13,789 nucleotides of DNA, from positions 1-13,789 of the forward strand of contig JBBRHH010000098.1 of assembly GCA_038222915.1 (NCBI GenBank), written 5' to 3'. The stretch comes from JBBRHH01 sp038222915. Lineage in GTDB: Bacteria > Planctomycetota > Phycisphaerae > Tepidisphaerales > Tepidisphaeraceae. The translations under genes were made by a program, and so were the position numbers. The notes under the pieces were generated by a model that saw only the letters and a program-made list of their open reading frames with translations, was not told the origin of the DNA and did not search any database. Shown one piece after another: positions 1-6,350 of this stretch; within the stretch, counting starts at the first letter, position 1; each line of letters starts with the position of its first letter.

Positions 1-54
1 TATCCGAAGGATCGCCAAAAGGAATTTGTATGCCGCGCGATTCGAGAAATGATT

Positions 55-933
55 TTACGGAACGGTGTTGATGCTCTCGGTCTCCAGGCAATTGGTGGCC
101 CGAACCGAAAGCTCAAGCTCGGCGAGGCTCATGCTGAGCTTGCGCTCCAGCTCGGCGTCCACGGGGATCTCGCGATGCCCTTCGCCGCTCACTCCGTCCA
201 CGGGCTGGCCAGGGCCGGGCTCATAGTACTGAACGAACGGGTTGAGATGCTTGCGAAGGATCTTGGCGGCCTCGACCATGGCCATCTCGGGGGAGATGGT
301 GCCGTTGGTCCAGATTTCGAGGATCAGGCGATCGTAGTCGGTGCGTTGTCCAACGCGGGCATCTTCGGTTGCGTAGCGAACGCGGGTGACCGGAGAGTAG
401 ACGCTGTCGACGGAAATGGTGCCGACTTCCTGCTCATCGCTGGCGGTTTCTTCCAGATGCTCGGCGGCGGTTGCATAGCCGCGGCCTTTGTCGACGGTGA
501 GGGTCAGGTCGAACGTCACATCTTCGGTGAGCGTGGCGATGACCATGTCCTTGTTGACGACCGTGATCGACGGGTCGGCTTCGATCATACCGGCGGTGAC
601 AGGGCCGGCCTTCCTGGCGACGAGGCGCATTTCGCGGCTGTCGTCGGCGTCGAGTTTCACGACCAGGCTCTTGATGTTCAGGATGATGTCGGTGACATCT
701 TCCATGACGCCGGGCAGGCTGCTGAATTCGTGCTCAGCGCCCTTGAGTTGAATTTGAGTGACGGCCGCACCTTCGAGAGAGCTGAGCAGAATGCGCCGAA
801 GGCTGTTGCCGACGGTGGTTCCGAAGCCGCGCTCGAAAGGTTCGGCGGTGAATTTTCCGTATGTGTCCGTGGAGACTTGCTCATCGCGAACTACGCGAGA
901 GGGAAGTTCCAGACCGCGCCAACGAATTCTCAT
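55..933 (-). CDS. rpoA: RNA polymerase alpha subunit with truncated C-terminal domain
   Basis: Alpha subunit of RNA polymerase: it dimerises to nucleate core assembly and normally contacts UP-element DNA and activators through its C-terminal domain. The 292-residue product has an N-terminal domain typical of the family: the assembly segment FERGFGTTVGNSLRRILLSS at about residues 33-52, LPGVMEDVTDIILN at 73-86, and the second half ending near ILRKHLNPFVQYYEP at 225-239. An acidic linker leads to LSMSLAELELSVRATNCL at 266-283, which is helix 1 of the C-terminal domain including the conserved Arg278 and Asn281. The frame then stops at TAA eight residues later. The NFG..SL helix-hairpin-helix part is absent, making the protein about 30-40 residues shorter than usual. 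The start is the ATG at 933, with AGAGGAG seven bases upstream. Identity is certain; whether the truncation is real or a frameshift cannot be settled here. Confidence 0.96.
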   Translation of the reverse strand: MRIRWRGLELPSRVVRDEQVSTDTYGKFTAEPFERGFGTTVGNSLRRILLSSLEGAAVTQIQLKGAEHEFSSLPGVMEDVTDIILNIKSLVVKLDADDSREMRLVARKAGPVTAGMIEADPSITVVNKDMVIATLTEDVTFDLTLTVDKGRGYATAAEHLEETASDEQEVGTISVDSVYSPVTRVRYATEDARVGQRTDYDRLILEIWTNGTISPEMAMVEAAKILRKHLNPFVQYYEPGPGQPVDGVSGEGHREIPVDAELERKLSMSLAELELSVRATNCLETESINTVP

Positions 934-998
934 AATCGATCTCCTCTGGGTGGCTTACCGAATTGCGGAAGGTTACCGCCCCAACCGTTAGGGGCCAT
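930..998 (-). CDS. Possible 22-residue leader ORF overlapping the rpoA start
   Basis: An ATG at 998 opens a 22-codon frame in the rpsK-rpoA spacer. The peptide begins MAPNGWGGNLPQF and ends PPRGDRL. GAGGTG lies eight bases upstream of the start (plus-strand 1007-1012), a good ribosome binding site. The stop TGA shares bases with the rpoA ATG in an ATGA overlap, the classic arrangement for translational coupling. I do not recognise the peptide; it has no domain and no evident signal or membrane segment. It could be a coupling or leader peptide that sets rpoA translation, or a chance frame in a 126-bp spacer. Confidence rests only on the ribosome binding site and the overlap. Confidence 0.3.
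   Translation of the reverse strand: MAPNGWGGNLPQFGKPPRGDRL
941..947 (-). promoter_or_regulatory. Strong Shine-Dalgarno site for rpoA
   Basis: The coding strand reads AGAGGAG, seven bases before the ATG at 933. This is among the best ribosome binding sites in the window and fixes the rpoA start. It lies inside the possible upstream 22-codon ORF, so ribosomes finishing that ORF would be placed at the rpoA start. Confidence 0.75.
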
Positions 999-1059
999 CT
1001 GTCTTCCACCTCGCCGGAGGCCACGAATTTAATTGTCTGATTCTCGTTCCTGGTCGTGA

Positions 1060-1470
1060 TTATACGCGGCGTTTCTTGGGGGGACGGCAGCCGTTGTGGG
1101 GAAGCGGGGTGACGTCCTCGATGCCGGTGATTTTGAGGCCGGCGTGTTGGAGCTGGATAATGGCTTGTTCGCGGCCTGCGCCGGGGCCTTTCACCTTGAC
1201 TTCAACTTCGAGCATGCCGTGCTTGCGGGCGGTCTGGGCTGCATTTTCAGCGGCCCGGCCGGCGGCGAACGGGGTGCTTTTGCGAGCGCCCTTGAAACCG
1301 ACGGTGCCAGCAGACGCCCAGGCGAGGGTTTCGCCGTTGGGGTCGGTGATGGTGATCATCGTGTTGTTGAAGGTGGCCTTGATGTAGGCGACGCCGCGGG
1401 TGATTCCCTTGCGGACTTTTTTCTTTACGCCGGCTTTTGCGCCAGTTTGTGCTTTGGATGTTTCGGCCAT
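1060..1470 (-). CDS. rpsK: 30S ribosomal protein S11
   Basis: Small-subunit platform protein that binds 16S rRNA near the E site. The 136-residue product shows the family pattern: a Lys-rich N-terminus, then GVAYIKATFNNTMITITD at about 26-43, GETLAWASAGTVGFKGARKSTPFAA at 46-70, GPGAGREQAI near 96-105, and the conserved ending PLPHNGCRPPKKRRV. The length is slightly above the usual 128-130 because of the basic N-terminal tail. The ATG at 1470 is preceded by AGGA at 1477-1480 with a six-base spacer. It follows rpsM after 51 bp that are mostly heptad repeats. Next comes rpoA; rpsD, which commonly sits between them, is absent. Confidence 0.98.
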   Translation of the reverse strand: MAETSKAQTGAKAGVKKKVRKGITRGVAYIKATFNNTMITITDPNGETLAWASAGTVGFKGARKSTPFAAGRAAENAAQTARKHGMLEVEVKVKGPGAGREQAIIQLQHAGLKITGIEDVTPLPHNGCRPPKKRRV

Positions 1471-1483
1471 GGTATTTCCTGTA

Positions 1484-1518
1484 GCTAGTTGCTAGTTGTG
1501 GGTTCCTAGTTCCTAGTT
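1484..1518 (-). repeat. Heptad repeat array, rpsM-rpsK spacer
   Basis: Five units of seven bases with no gaps. On the coding strand they read AACTAGG, AACTAGG, AACCCAC, AACTAGC, AACTAGC. Four follow AACTAGS exactly and the middle one is degenerate. The array fills most of the spacer and ends just before the rpsK ribosome binding site. The same unit recurs in other spacers of this operon. Confidence 0.85.
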
Positions 1519-1521
1519 TTA

Positions 1522-1908
1522 TTACTTGCCTAGTTCCTTGACGCCCTTCTTGCCGGCGACGGTTTTGCGCGGACCCTTGCGGGTGCGGGCGTTGGAGCGG
1601 GTGCGCTGGCCGCGGACGGGGAGACTGCGGCGGTGGCGGTTGCCGCGATAGCTGTTGATGTCGCGCAGGCGGCCGATGTTCTGACCGATCTGGCGGCGAA
1701 GCGCGCCTTCGACGAGGAAACCCTTGTCGATGAGGCCGATGATCTTCGCGAGCTCATCTTCGGTGAGGTCTTTGGCGCGGCGTTGAAAATCAATGCCTGC
1801 TTCCTTGAGGATGACCCTGCTGTTCATCCGGCCGATGCCGTAGATGTACGAGAGGCTGATCCAGATGGGCTTGTCGTTGGGGATGTCTACGCCGGCTACA
1901 CGAGGCAT
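1522..1908 (-). CDS. rpsM: 30S ribosomal protein S13
   Basis: Head protein of the small subunit that contacts the P-site tRNA and bridges to the large subunit. The 128-residue product begins MPRVAGVDIPNDKPIWISLSY, contains the YIYGIGR motif at about 21-27, and carries the conserved tRNA-contacting tail LPVRGQRTRSNARTRKGPRK followed by KTVAGKK. Its length matches the family. The ATG at 1908 has AGGAG (plus-strand 1915-1919) six bases upstream. It lies 49 bp after rpmJ and 51 bp before rpsK, the standard alpha-operon order. Confidence 0.98.
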   Translation of the reverse strand: MPRVAGVDIPNDKPIWISLSYIYGIGRMNSRVILKEAGIDFQRRAKDLTEDELAKIIGLIDKGFLVEGALRRQIGQNIGRLRDINSYRGNRHRRSLPVRGQRTRSNARTRKGPRKTVAGKKGVKELGK

Positions 1909-1941
1909 TGCTTGCTCCTAATCGCTTGTTGCTGGAAGAAT

Positions 1942-1951
1942 CGAAATGCGG
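1942..1951. repeat. CGAAATGCGG element inside a short inverted repeat
   Basis: The ten-base core CGAAATGCGG sits between GAATC (1937-1941 region) and GATTC (1951-1955), giving a weak five-base-pair hairpin in the rpmJ-rpsM spacer. The identical ten-base core occurs at 7440-7449 in another spacer. No U-run follows, so it does not look like a terminator. Confidence 0.35.
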
Positions 1952-1957
1952 ATTCGA

Positions 1958-2071
1958 TCACCCTTGCTTTTGCTTGTGCTTTGGATTGGTGCAGATCACC
2001 CGCACGATGTTTTTGCGGCGGACGATCTTGCAGTTTTCACAGATTCTCTTGACGCTGGCTCGTACCTTCAT
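1958..2071 (-). CDS. rpmJ: 50S ribosomal protein L36
   Basis: Smallest large-subunit protein, a zinc-ribbon that folds on 23S rRNA. Translating back from the ATG at 2071 gives 37 residues beginning MKVRASVKRICENCKIVRRK and ending CTNPKHKQKQG, then TGA. The zinc ligands are intact: Cys11, Cys14, Cys27 and His32, so this is the zinc-binding form. Length 37 is typical. AGAAGG at 2081-2086 lies nine bases upstream. It is the first gene after the 138-bp map spacer, where infA is often found in other bacteria, and it leads the rpsM-rpsK-rpoA block. Confidence 0.97.
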   Translation of the reverse strand: MKVRASVKRICENCKIVRRKNIVRVICTNPKHKQKQG

Positions 2072-2098
2072 GACTGATTACCTTCTGTCCGCCAAACC

Positions 2099-2114
2099 GT
2101 TCCAAAATTGGAAC
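2099..2114. promoter_or_regulatory. Perfect inverted repeat at the expected rpmJ transcription start
   Basis: GTTCCAA and TTGGAAC form a perfect seven-base inverted repeat separated by AA. It lies just downstream of the -10-like TATATA, overlapping the position where transcription would begin (about 2113). It could be an operator for a dimeric regulator or a hairpin in the 5' leader. No U-run follows on the coding strand, which argues against a terminator. Confidence 0.5.
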
Positions 2115-2119
2115 CGAGC

Positions 2120-2148
2120 TATATAACACAAAATCCGGCGCATCACAA
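2120..2148 (-). promoter_or_regulatory. Candidate sigma70-type promoter for rpmJ-rpsM-rpsK-rpoA
   Basis: On the coding strand TTGTGA (2143-2148) and TATATA (2120-2125) are separated by 17 bp, the ideal spacing; each hexamer matches four of six consensus positions. The surrounding sequence is locally AT-rich compared with the operon. The leader to the rpmJ ATG would be about 42 nt. It sits in the longest spacer of the window, between map and the alpha-operon genes. No experimental support is available. Confidence 0.45.
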
Positions 2149-2181
2149 TATGCGCTCGGCGGCAGTCGACCTTCACGCACC

Positions 2182-2206
2182 GGGCGAACACGAGGTTCGC
2201 CCCTAC
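2182..2206 (-). repeat. GTAG-led palindromic repeat, copy A (after map)
   Basis: On the coding strand the element reads GTAG, then GGGCGAAC, loop CTCGT, then GTTCGCCC: a perfect eight-base-pair hairpin. It begins three bases after the map stop codon. All 25 bases are identical to the copy after rpsS at 11506-11530. No T-run follows, so it is better read as a dispersed palindromic repeat than as an intrinsic terminator. Confidence 0.85.
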
Positions 2207-2209
2207 AGC

Positions 2210-3004
2210 CTACGGATACAGCACCTGACGGCCGTCGGTCAGGATGTCGACACCATCGTTGGTGACGGCGACGGTGTGCTCAAAATGGGCGGCAGCCCGG
2301 CGATCCTGCGTGATGTGGGTCCACTCATCGTCGAGCAGGGCCACATCGCGTTTTCCCATCACCACCATGGGCTCGACCGCGAGGGTCGTTCCGGGGCGGA
2401 GGATGAAGTCGCCACGAAGCTGCTCGGGCGTCACGAAGTTTGGAACCTTCGGATCCTCGTGCATGCTTCGGCCGATGCCGTGACCCACGAATTCGCGGAC
2501 CACGTTGAAGCCGTTTTTTTCGACGTTGTACTGCATGAGGCGGGCGATTTCGGACCATCGCTTGCCGGGCTTCATGTGTTCAACCGCCAGATCGAGCGTG
2601 TGCTTCGTCACGTCGATCAATTTTTGAATCTGCGGGCTGACCCGGCCAACGCCGAGAGTCAGGGCCGTGTCGCAGAAGAAGCCGTTGAGGGACAAGGCGA
2701 GGTCCATGGTGACAACATCGCCTTCTTTCAGGACGCGGGGTCCTGGAATTCCGTGAACGACTTCTTCGTTGACGCTGATACAGGTGTATCCGGGGAACCC
2801 CTTGCTGGGCTCATAGGTCGGATAATTTTTCGATCCCGACTTGGCGCCTGTCCTGTCTAGCTCGGACCGCACCATTTCGTCGATGACACCGGTGGACGTT
2901 CCCGGCTTACCCATCTCTTTCATTCTCTCGAGGATGCCGTAAGCGACTGCACCCGCCCGCCGCATCATCTCAATTTCGCGGCGTGTTTTTAGGACAATCG
3001 GCAT
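2210..3004 (-). CDS. map: Methionine aminopeptidase, type I
   Basis: Cytosolic metallopeptidase that removes the initiator methionine from new proteins whose second residue is small. The 264-residue product has the single-domain pita-bread fold length of type I enzymes. The five metal ligands are identifiable: Asp101 and Asp112 (in DLALSLNGFFCD), His175 (GHGIGRSMHEDP), Glu211 (AVEPMV) and Glu242 (HFEHTVAV). The substrate-binding His84 (VVHGIPG) is also present. It has no N-terminal zinc-finger or SH3-binding extension. It follows secY after 57 bp with no adk between them. The start at 3004 (MPIVLKTRREIEMMRRAG) matches the family and has only a weak ribosome binding site. A palindromic repeat lies three bases beyond its stop. 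Confidence 0.97.
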   Translation of the reverse strand: MPIVLKTRREIEMMRRAGAVAYGILERMKEMGKPGTSTGVIDEMVRSELDRTGAKSGSKNYPTYEPSKGFPGYTCISVNEEVVHGIPGPRVLKEGDVVTMDLALSLNGFFCDTALTLGVGRVSPQIQKLIDVTKHTLDLAVEHMKPGKRWSEIARLMQYNVEKNGFNVVREFVGHGIGRSMHEDPKVPNFVTPEQLRGDFILRPGTTLAVEPMVVMGKRDVALLDDEWTHITQDRRAAAHFEHTVAVTNDGVDILTDGRQVLYP

Positions 3005-3061
3005 ACGCTATCTTCGAAACGGCTTTGGTATCGCATTGCGACCTGGCCGCTTTTTGCATTG

Positions 3062-4486
3062 TTAGTACTGCCTGCCTTTGATGCGTTTGCCCTTCTGGCC
3101 GGGCGTGCTGAGAAAGCCGCCATAATTTCGCATGAGCAGATTGGCTTCGATTCGCTGGACCATGTCGAGGGCGACGCTGACGACGATGAGGAGGCCGGTG
3201 CCGCCCAGAAAATTGGTGATTGTTGCGGGAATGCTGAGGGCGGCGCTGATGGCGGTGGGGACGACGGCAATGATGCAGAGGAACGCACCGCCGACGTAGG
3301 TGATGCGCATCATGACCTTTTCGAGATATTCGGCAGTGCGCTTGCCGGGACGGAGGCCAGGGATGAAGCTGCCGTAATCGCGGAGCTGGTTGGCCATTTC
3401 CTTCGGCTGGAACTGGACGGTGGTCCAGAAGTAGGCGAAGAAGTAGATCATGGCTACTTCGAGGATGATGTAGACGAAGGCGCCCCGGCCGAACTCAGCG
3501 CTCATGAAGTGGAAGAACGATGCGAACCAGCCGCTGGACGTGCCCATCTTGTCAGAGACCCAGCGGAAGAAGAAGCCGGGGAAGAGCATGAGGGACTGGG
3601 CGAAGATGATCGGCATGACGCCGCCGTGATTGACGCGGAGCGGGAGATATTGGCGGTTGCCGCCGTAGACTCGGCGGCCGCGGGTGTGCTTGGCCTGCTG
3701 GACGGGAATGCGGCGCTGGGCCTGGGTGATCAGGATCGAACCGGCGACAATGACGACGAACGAGAGCATCAGGAAGACGATCTTGCCGAGCGTGATATTC
3801 TTGGTGGGATCGGCGCTGCTGACGGAGAAGTTGGCCTGCTTGACCAACTGGATCATGGCCATGGGCATGCGGGCGACGATGCCGGCGAGGATGATCAAGC
3901 TGATGCCGTTGCCCAGGCCGTATTCGTCGATCTGCTCGCCGAGCCACATAAGGAAGATACAGCCGGCGGTGAGCGAGGTGATGCCCATGATCCAGAAGCT
4001 GGCGTGGCCTCTGAACTGATACATCACCATGGATGAGCCGGCACCGGTATCCCCTCCGTGTAAGAACCCTAACCAGAAGACCGCCTGAACAACGCACAAT
4101 GGAATGGTGGCGTAGCGGGTCCATTCCTGGATCTTCCGGCGGCCGGTCTCGCCTTCCTTCTGCATCTTTTCGAGCGAAGGAACGACGGTTCCGAGGAGCT
4201 GGAAGATAATGGAGGCGGAGATGTAGGGCATGATGCCCAGGCCGAATACGGTGCTTTGCTGGAGGTTGCCGCCGGAGAAGAGGGCGACATAGCTGGCGAG
4301 ACGGCCGGCGGCGGATTCGTCCTGGTCGCCGCCCTGGTTGCCGAGCTTTTTGCTCATCGCAGCCTGATCGACACCTGGTAGCGGCACGTGATAGCCAACG
4401 CGGTAGATGAAGAGCATGAACAGCGTGAACAGGACCTTGTTCCGCAGCTCAGGAATGCGAAAGATGTTGATGAAAGTTTTTAGCAT
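3062..4486 (-). CDS. secY: Protein translocase subunit SecY
   Basis: Channel-forming subunit of the SecYEG translocon in the cytoplasmic membrane, through which unfolded proteins cross or enter the membrane. The 474-residue product has the ten hydrophobic segments expected of the family. Recognisable landmarks are RVGYHVPLPGVD at 29-40 after the first segment, the plug region SGGNLQQSTVFGLGIMPYISASI at 71-93, EYGLGNGISLIILAGIV at 188-204, the basic loop RRIPVQQAKHTRGRR at 258-272, LPLRVNHGGVMPIIFA at 281-296, and the ribosome- and SecA-facing loop GSFIPGLRPGKRTAEYL at 372-388. It is slightly longer than the usual 430-450 owing to polar external loops near residues 45-63 and 310-330. It lies 61 bp after rplO, the usual spc-operon place. 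Confidence 0.98.
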   Translation of the reverse strand: MLKTFINIFRIPELRNKVLFTLFMLFIYRVGYHVPLPGVDQAAMSKKLGNQGGDQDESAAGRLASYVALFSGGNLQQSTVFGLGIMPYISASIIFQLLGTVVPSLEKMQKEGETGRRKIQEWTRYATIPLCVVQAVFWLGFLHGGDTGAGSSMVMYQFRGHASFWIMGITSLTAGCIFLMWLGEQIDEYGLGNGISLIILAGIVARMPMAMIQLVKQANFSVSSADPTKNITLGKIVFLMLSFVVIVAGSILITQAQRRIPVQQAKHTRGRRVYGGNRQYLPLRVNHGGVMPIIFAQSLMLFPGFFFRWVSDKMGTSSGWFASFFHFMSAEFGRGAFVYIILEVAMIYFFAYFWTTVQFQPKEMANQLRDYGSFIPGLRPGKRTAEYLEKVMMRITYVGGAFLCIIAVVPTAISAALSIPATITNFLGGTGLLIVVSVALDMVQRIEANLLMRNYGGFLSTPGQKGKRIKGRQY

Positions 4487-4547
4487 GTTTTCCCGTTGAC
4501 GACGCGGACATCATAGCGACGTACTGGGACGACTTTCTACTTGACCA

Positions 4548-5129
4548 TTACTCAGCCTTGGGTTCCTCGGCCTTTGCTGGTGCCGGGGCTGCGGCTGCTT
4601 CATCAGCGGCGATAACTTTCTTCTTCACGCCACCTTCGCGGGGGATGAATTTCTTCTTGGGCTTGGGGAATTCGAAGGCGGTTCCGGCAGCGTTCTGGGC
4701 AGCTCCACCGGCCGCGTTGATCTTGGCGTGGGCGGTCTTGCTGTACCAGTCGGCGACGACGGTGAGCTTCTTCGTGAATTCGCCGTCGCCGAGGATCTTC
4801 ACCGGCCACTTGCGATCCGGGACGAGGCCGGCATCGACCAACACGGTCGTGTCTACGGTTGCGCCGTCATCGAAACGGGCGAGGTCGGTGAGATTGACGA
4901 CGTGGAAGTGTCGTTCGAAGCGGTCGTTGCTGAAGCCGCGGATGGGGAGACGGCGGAAGATGGTCGTCTGACCACCTTCATGACCGCGCTTGATCGGCTT
5001 ACCGGTACGAGCGCCGCTGCCCTTGGTGCCGCGGCCGCTGGTTTTACCGTGGCCGCTGGATTCACCGCGACCTTTGCGGAGGTTCTTCTTATAGCGGCCT
5101 GCGCCGGTTGTTATCTCATGCTGCATCAT
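4548..5129 (-). CDS. rplO: 50S ribosomal protein L15 with C-terminal extension
   Basis: Late-assembly large-subunit protein that binds 23S rRNA. The core has the Gly/Lys/Arg-rich N-terminus KNLRKGRGESSGHGKTSGRG at about 15-34, GHEGGQTTIFRRLPIRGF at 49-66, and KINAAGG at 136-142, which is where the family normally ends. Here the 193-residue product runs on with a basic patch (PKPKKKFIP, VKKKVI) and an Ala/Pro/Glu/Lys tail, about 45-50 residues beyond the usual 145-150. The first of two adjacent ATG codons (5129) is preferred because GGAG (5139-5142) lies nine bases upstream. It directly follows rpsE, only 31 bp away, so rpmD (L30) is not present between them. Confidence 0.97.
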   Translation of the reverse strand: MMQHEITTGAGRYKKNLRKGRGESSGHGKTSGRGTKGSGARTGKPIKRGHEGGQTTIFRRLPIRGFSNDRFERHFHVVNLTDLARFDDGATVDTTVLVDAGLVPDRKWPVKILGDGEFTKKLTVVADWYSKTAHAKINAAGGAAQNAAGTAFEFPKPKKKFIPREGGVKKKVIAADEAAAAPAPAKAEEPKAE

Positions 5130-5160
5130 GGCAATTCACTCCAACGATCTTAATTTCATA

Positions 5161-5892
5161 TCAGGCGCTGACCAGGTCACCAGCGCCGGCGGCGAGGACG
5201 ATACCGCGAACGCGCTCAACCTGTTCGCGGCTTTGAAGCTGGCGAAGAGCGGAGAGGGTGGCTTTCACGAGGTTCTTGGGGCTGGTCGAACCATAGGCCT
5301 TGGAGAGGATGTCGGTGATGCCGACAAGCTCCAGGCATGGGCGAACACTTTTGCCGGCGGTGACGCCGGTGCCCGGACGGGCCGGAACAAGGACGACCGT
5401 GCTGGCGCCGCTGGTGCCTTTTACGTGGTGCGGGATGGTCGTGCCTTTGAGGTTTACTTTGAACATGCTCTTGCGAGCGTCTTTGGTTGCTTTTTCGACG
5501 GAGGGCGGAACCTCGTTGGCCTTGCCGTAGCCGCTGCCAATGTTGCCCTTGCGATCGCCGACGACAACGAGTGCGCCGAAGCTGAAAGTTCGGCCGCCCT
5601 TGACGACCTTGGAGCAGCGATAGATGCGGACGACGGAGGACTCGATGCCGCTGCCGTCATCGTCGTTGCGGTTGCGATCACGGCGTGGGCCGCCTCGGCC
5701 ACCACCACCCTGCCCGCCACGTCCTCGGTCACCACCGCTGCTGCCGCCGCGACCACCACCGCCACCACCACTACGCGGGGCCTGCTGCTGGCGCTCCTGG
5801 GGAGCGGCGGCGGCGACCGGCGCGGCTGCCTCTGCGGGCGCTGCGGGTGCGGGAGTGGACTGTGCTTCTGCTGCTTGCTGTTCTTCGGCCAT
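5161..5892 (-). CDS. rpsE: 30S ribosomal protein S5 with Ala-rich and Gly/Arg-rich N-terminal tail
   Basis: Small-subunit protein at the mRNA entrance that contributes to decoding accuracy. The canonical core starts near residue 84 and includes VVKGGRTFSFGALVVVGD at 96-113, GYGKANEVPPSVEKA near 121-135, the helicase-associated KGTTIPHHV, and GVTAGKSVRPCLELVGITDILSKAYGS in the second half. The total of 243 residues is well above the usual 165-170. The excess is an N-terminal tail: residues 1-40 are rich in Ala, Pro, Glu and Gln; residues 41-72 are almost only Gly, Arg and Ser with several RGG/GRGG units; then an Asp/Asn/Arg stretch. The frame is open to an ATG at 5892 with no obvious internal start before the core, so the tail appears to be translated. 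It follows rplR after 17 bp. Confidence 0.97.
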   Translation of the reverse strand: MAEEQQAAEAQSTPAPAAPAEAAAPVAAAAPQERQQQAPRSGGGGGGRGGSSGGDRGRGGQGGGGRGGPRRDRNRNDDDGSGIESSVVRIYRCSKVVKGGRTFSFGALVVVGDRKGNIGSGYGKANEVPPSVEKATKDARKSMFKVNLKGTTIPHHVKGTSGASTVVLVPARPGTGVTAGKSVRPCLELVGITDILSKAYGSTSPKNLVKATLSALRQLQSREQVERVRGIVLAAGAGDLVSA

Positions 5893-5909
5893 GATAATGC
5901 TCGCTTCGA

Positions 5910-6281
5910 TTAAAACTTCAGACCCGCCTCGCGTGCCGCGTCCGCCAGAGCCTTGACGCGACCATGATACATTCGGCCGCCGCGATCGAAGGCGACGATG
6001 GTAACGCCGGCGGTCTTGCCGCGTTCGGCGATCGCCTTGCCGACCAATTTGGCGGCGGCGACGTTTCCGCCGTTCTTCAGGTCGCCACGGACGTCGGCGC
6101 TGGTGGTGCCGGCGGCGGCCAGCGTCTTGCCGGTCATGTCATCGATCAACTGGGCATAAATGTGCTTGCTGCTGCGGTAGACCGAGAGACGCGGTCGCGT
6201 CTCGGTACCGGATACCGTTGCACGCACATGCCACTTTCGCCGTTCGAGGCGCTTATTTGCACTTTTATTTTTGTCTGCCAT
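5910..6281 (-). CDS. rplR: 50S ribosomal protein L18
   Basis: Large-subunit protein that binds 5S rRNA together with L5 and helps anchor it in the central protuberance. The 123-residue product shows RRKWHVRATVSGTETRPRLSVYRS at about 14-37, SKHIYAQLIDDMTGKTLAAA at 38-57, and the ending FDRGGRMYHGRVKALADAAREAGLKF, all diagnostic of the family. Length is typical (about 117-122). GGAG lies ten bases before the ATG at 6281. It sits between rplF (69 bp upstream) and rpsE (17 bp downstream) in the usual spc order. Confidence 0.98.
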   Translation of the reverse strand: MADKNKSANKRLERRKWHVRATVSGTETRPRLSVYRSSKHIYAQLIDDMTGKTLAAAGTTSADVRGDLKNGGNVAAAKLVGKAIAERGKTAGVTIVAFDRGGRMYHGRVKALADAAREAGLKF

Positions 6282-6350
6282 AGCTCATCAACTCCAGGGA
6301 GCTTCGGAGGATTTCGAAACTCCGGTTGACCATCAATTCCAAAAACTCGA

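Noticed and set aside
49..1032. Long plus-strand reading frame opposite rpoA
   Set aside because: It is antisense to a confidently identified gene, has no recognisable motif and arises from GC-rich third-position bias. The same holds for plus-strand frames at 3059-4036, 5128-5913 and 11238-12614.
1059..1064. Perfect TATAAT on the coding strand at the rpsK stop
   Set aside because: At the right distance upstream the sequence is CCGTCC, nothing like a -35 box, and there is no extended -10 TG; the hexamer is made by the last codon and the TAA stop.
2182..2206. Intrinsic terminator after map
   Set aside because: The hairpin is strong but no T-run follows on the coding strand, and an identical copy lies in mid-operon after rpsS where termination would be harmful.
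2072..2209. infA (IF1) hidden in the map-rpmJ spacer
   Set aside because: The spacer is shorter than infA (about 215 bp) and no IF1-like residues appear in any frame; it holds a repeat, a promoter-like pair and an inverted repeat.
4420..4530. Short ORF (about 21 codons) and TATGAT motif before secY
   Set aside because: The frame has no good ribosome binding site, runs out of frame into secY, and the motif lacks a -35 partner.
5130..5160. rpmD between rpsE and rplO
   Set aside because: Only 31 bp remain, far too short for L30.
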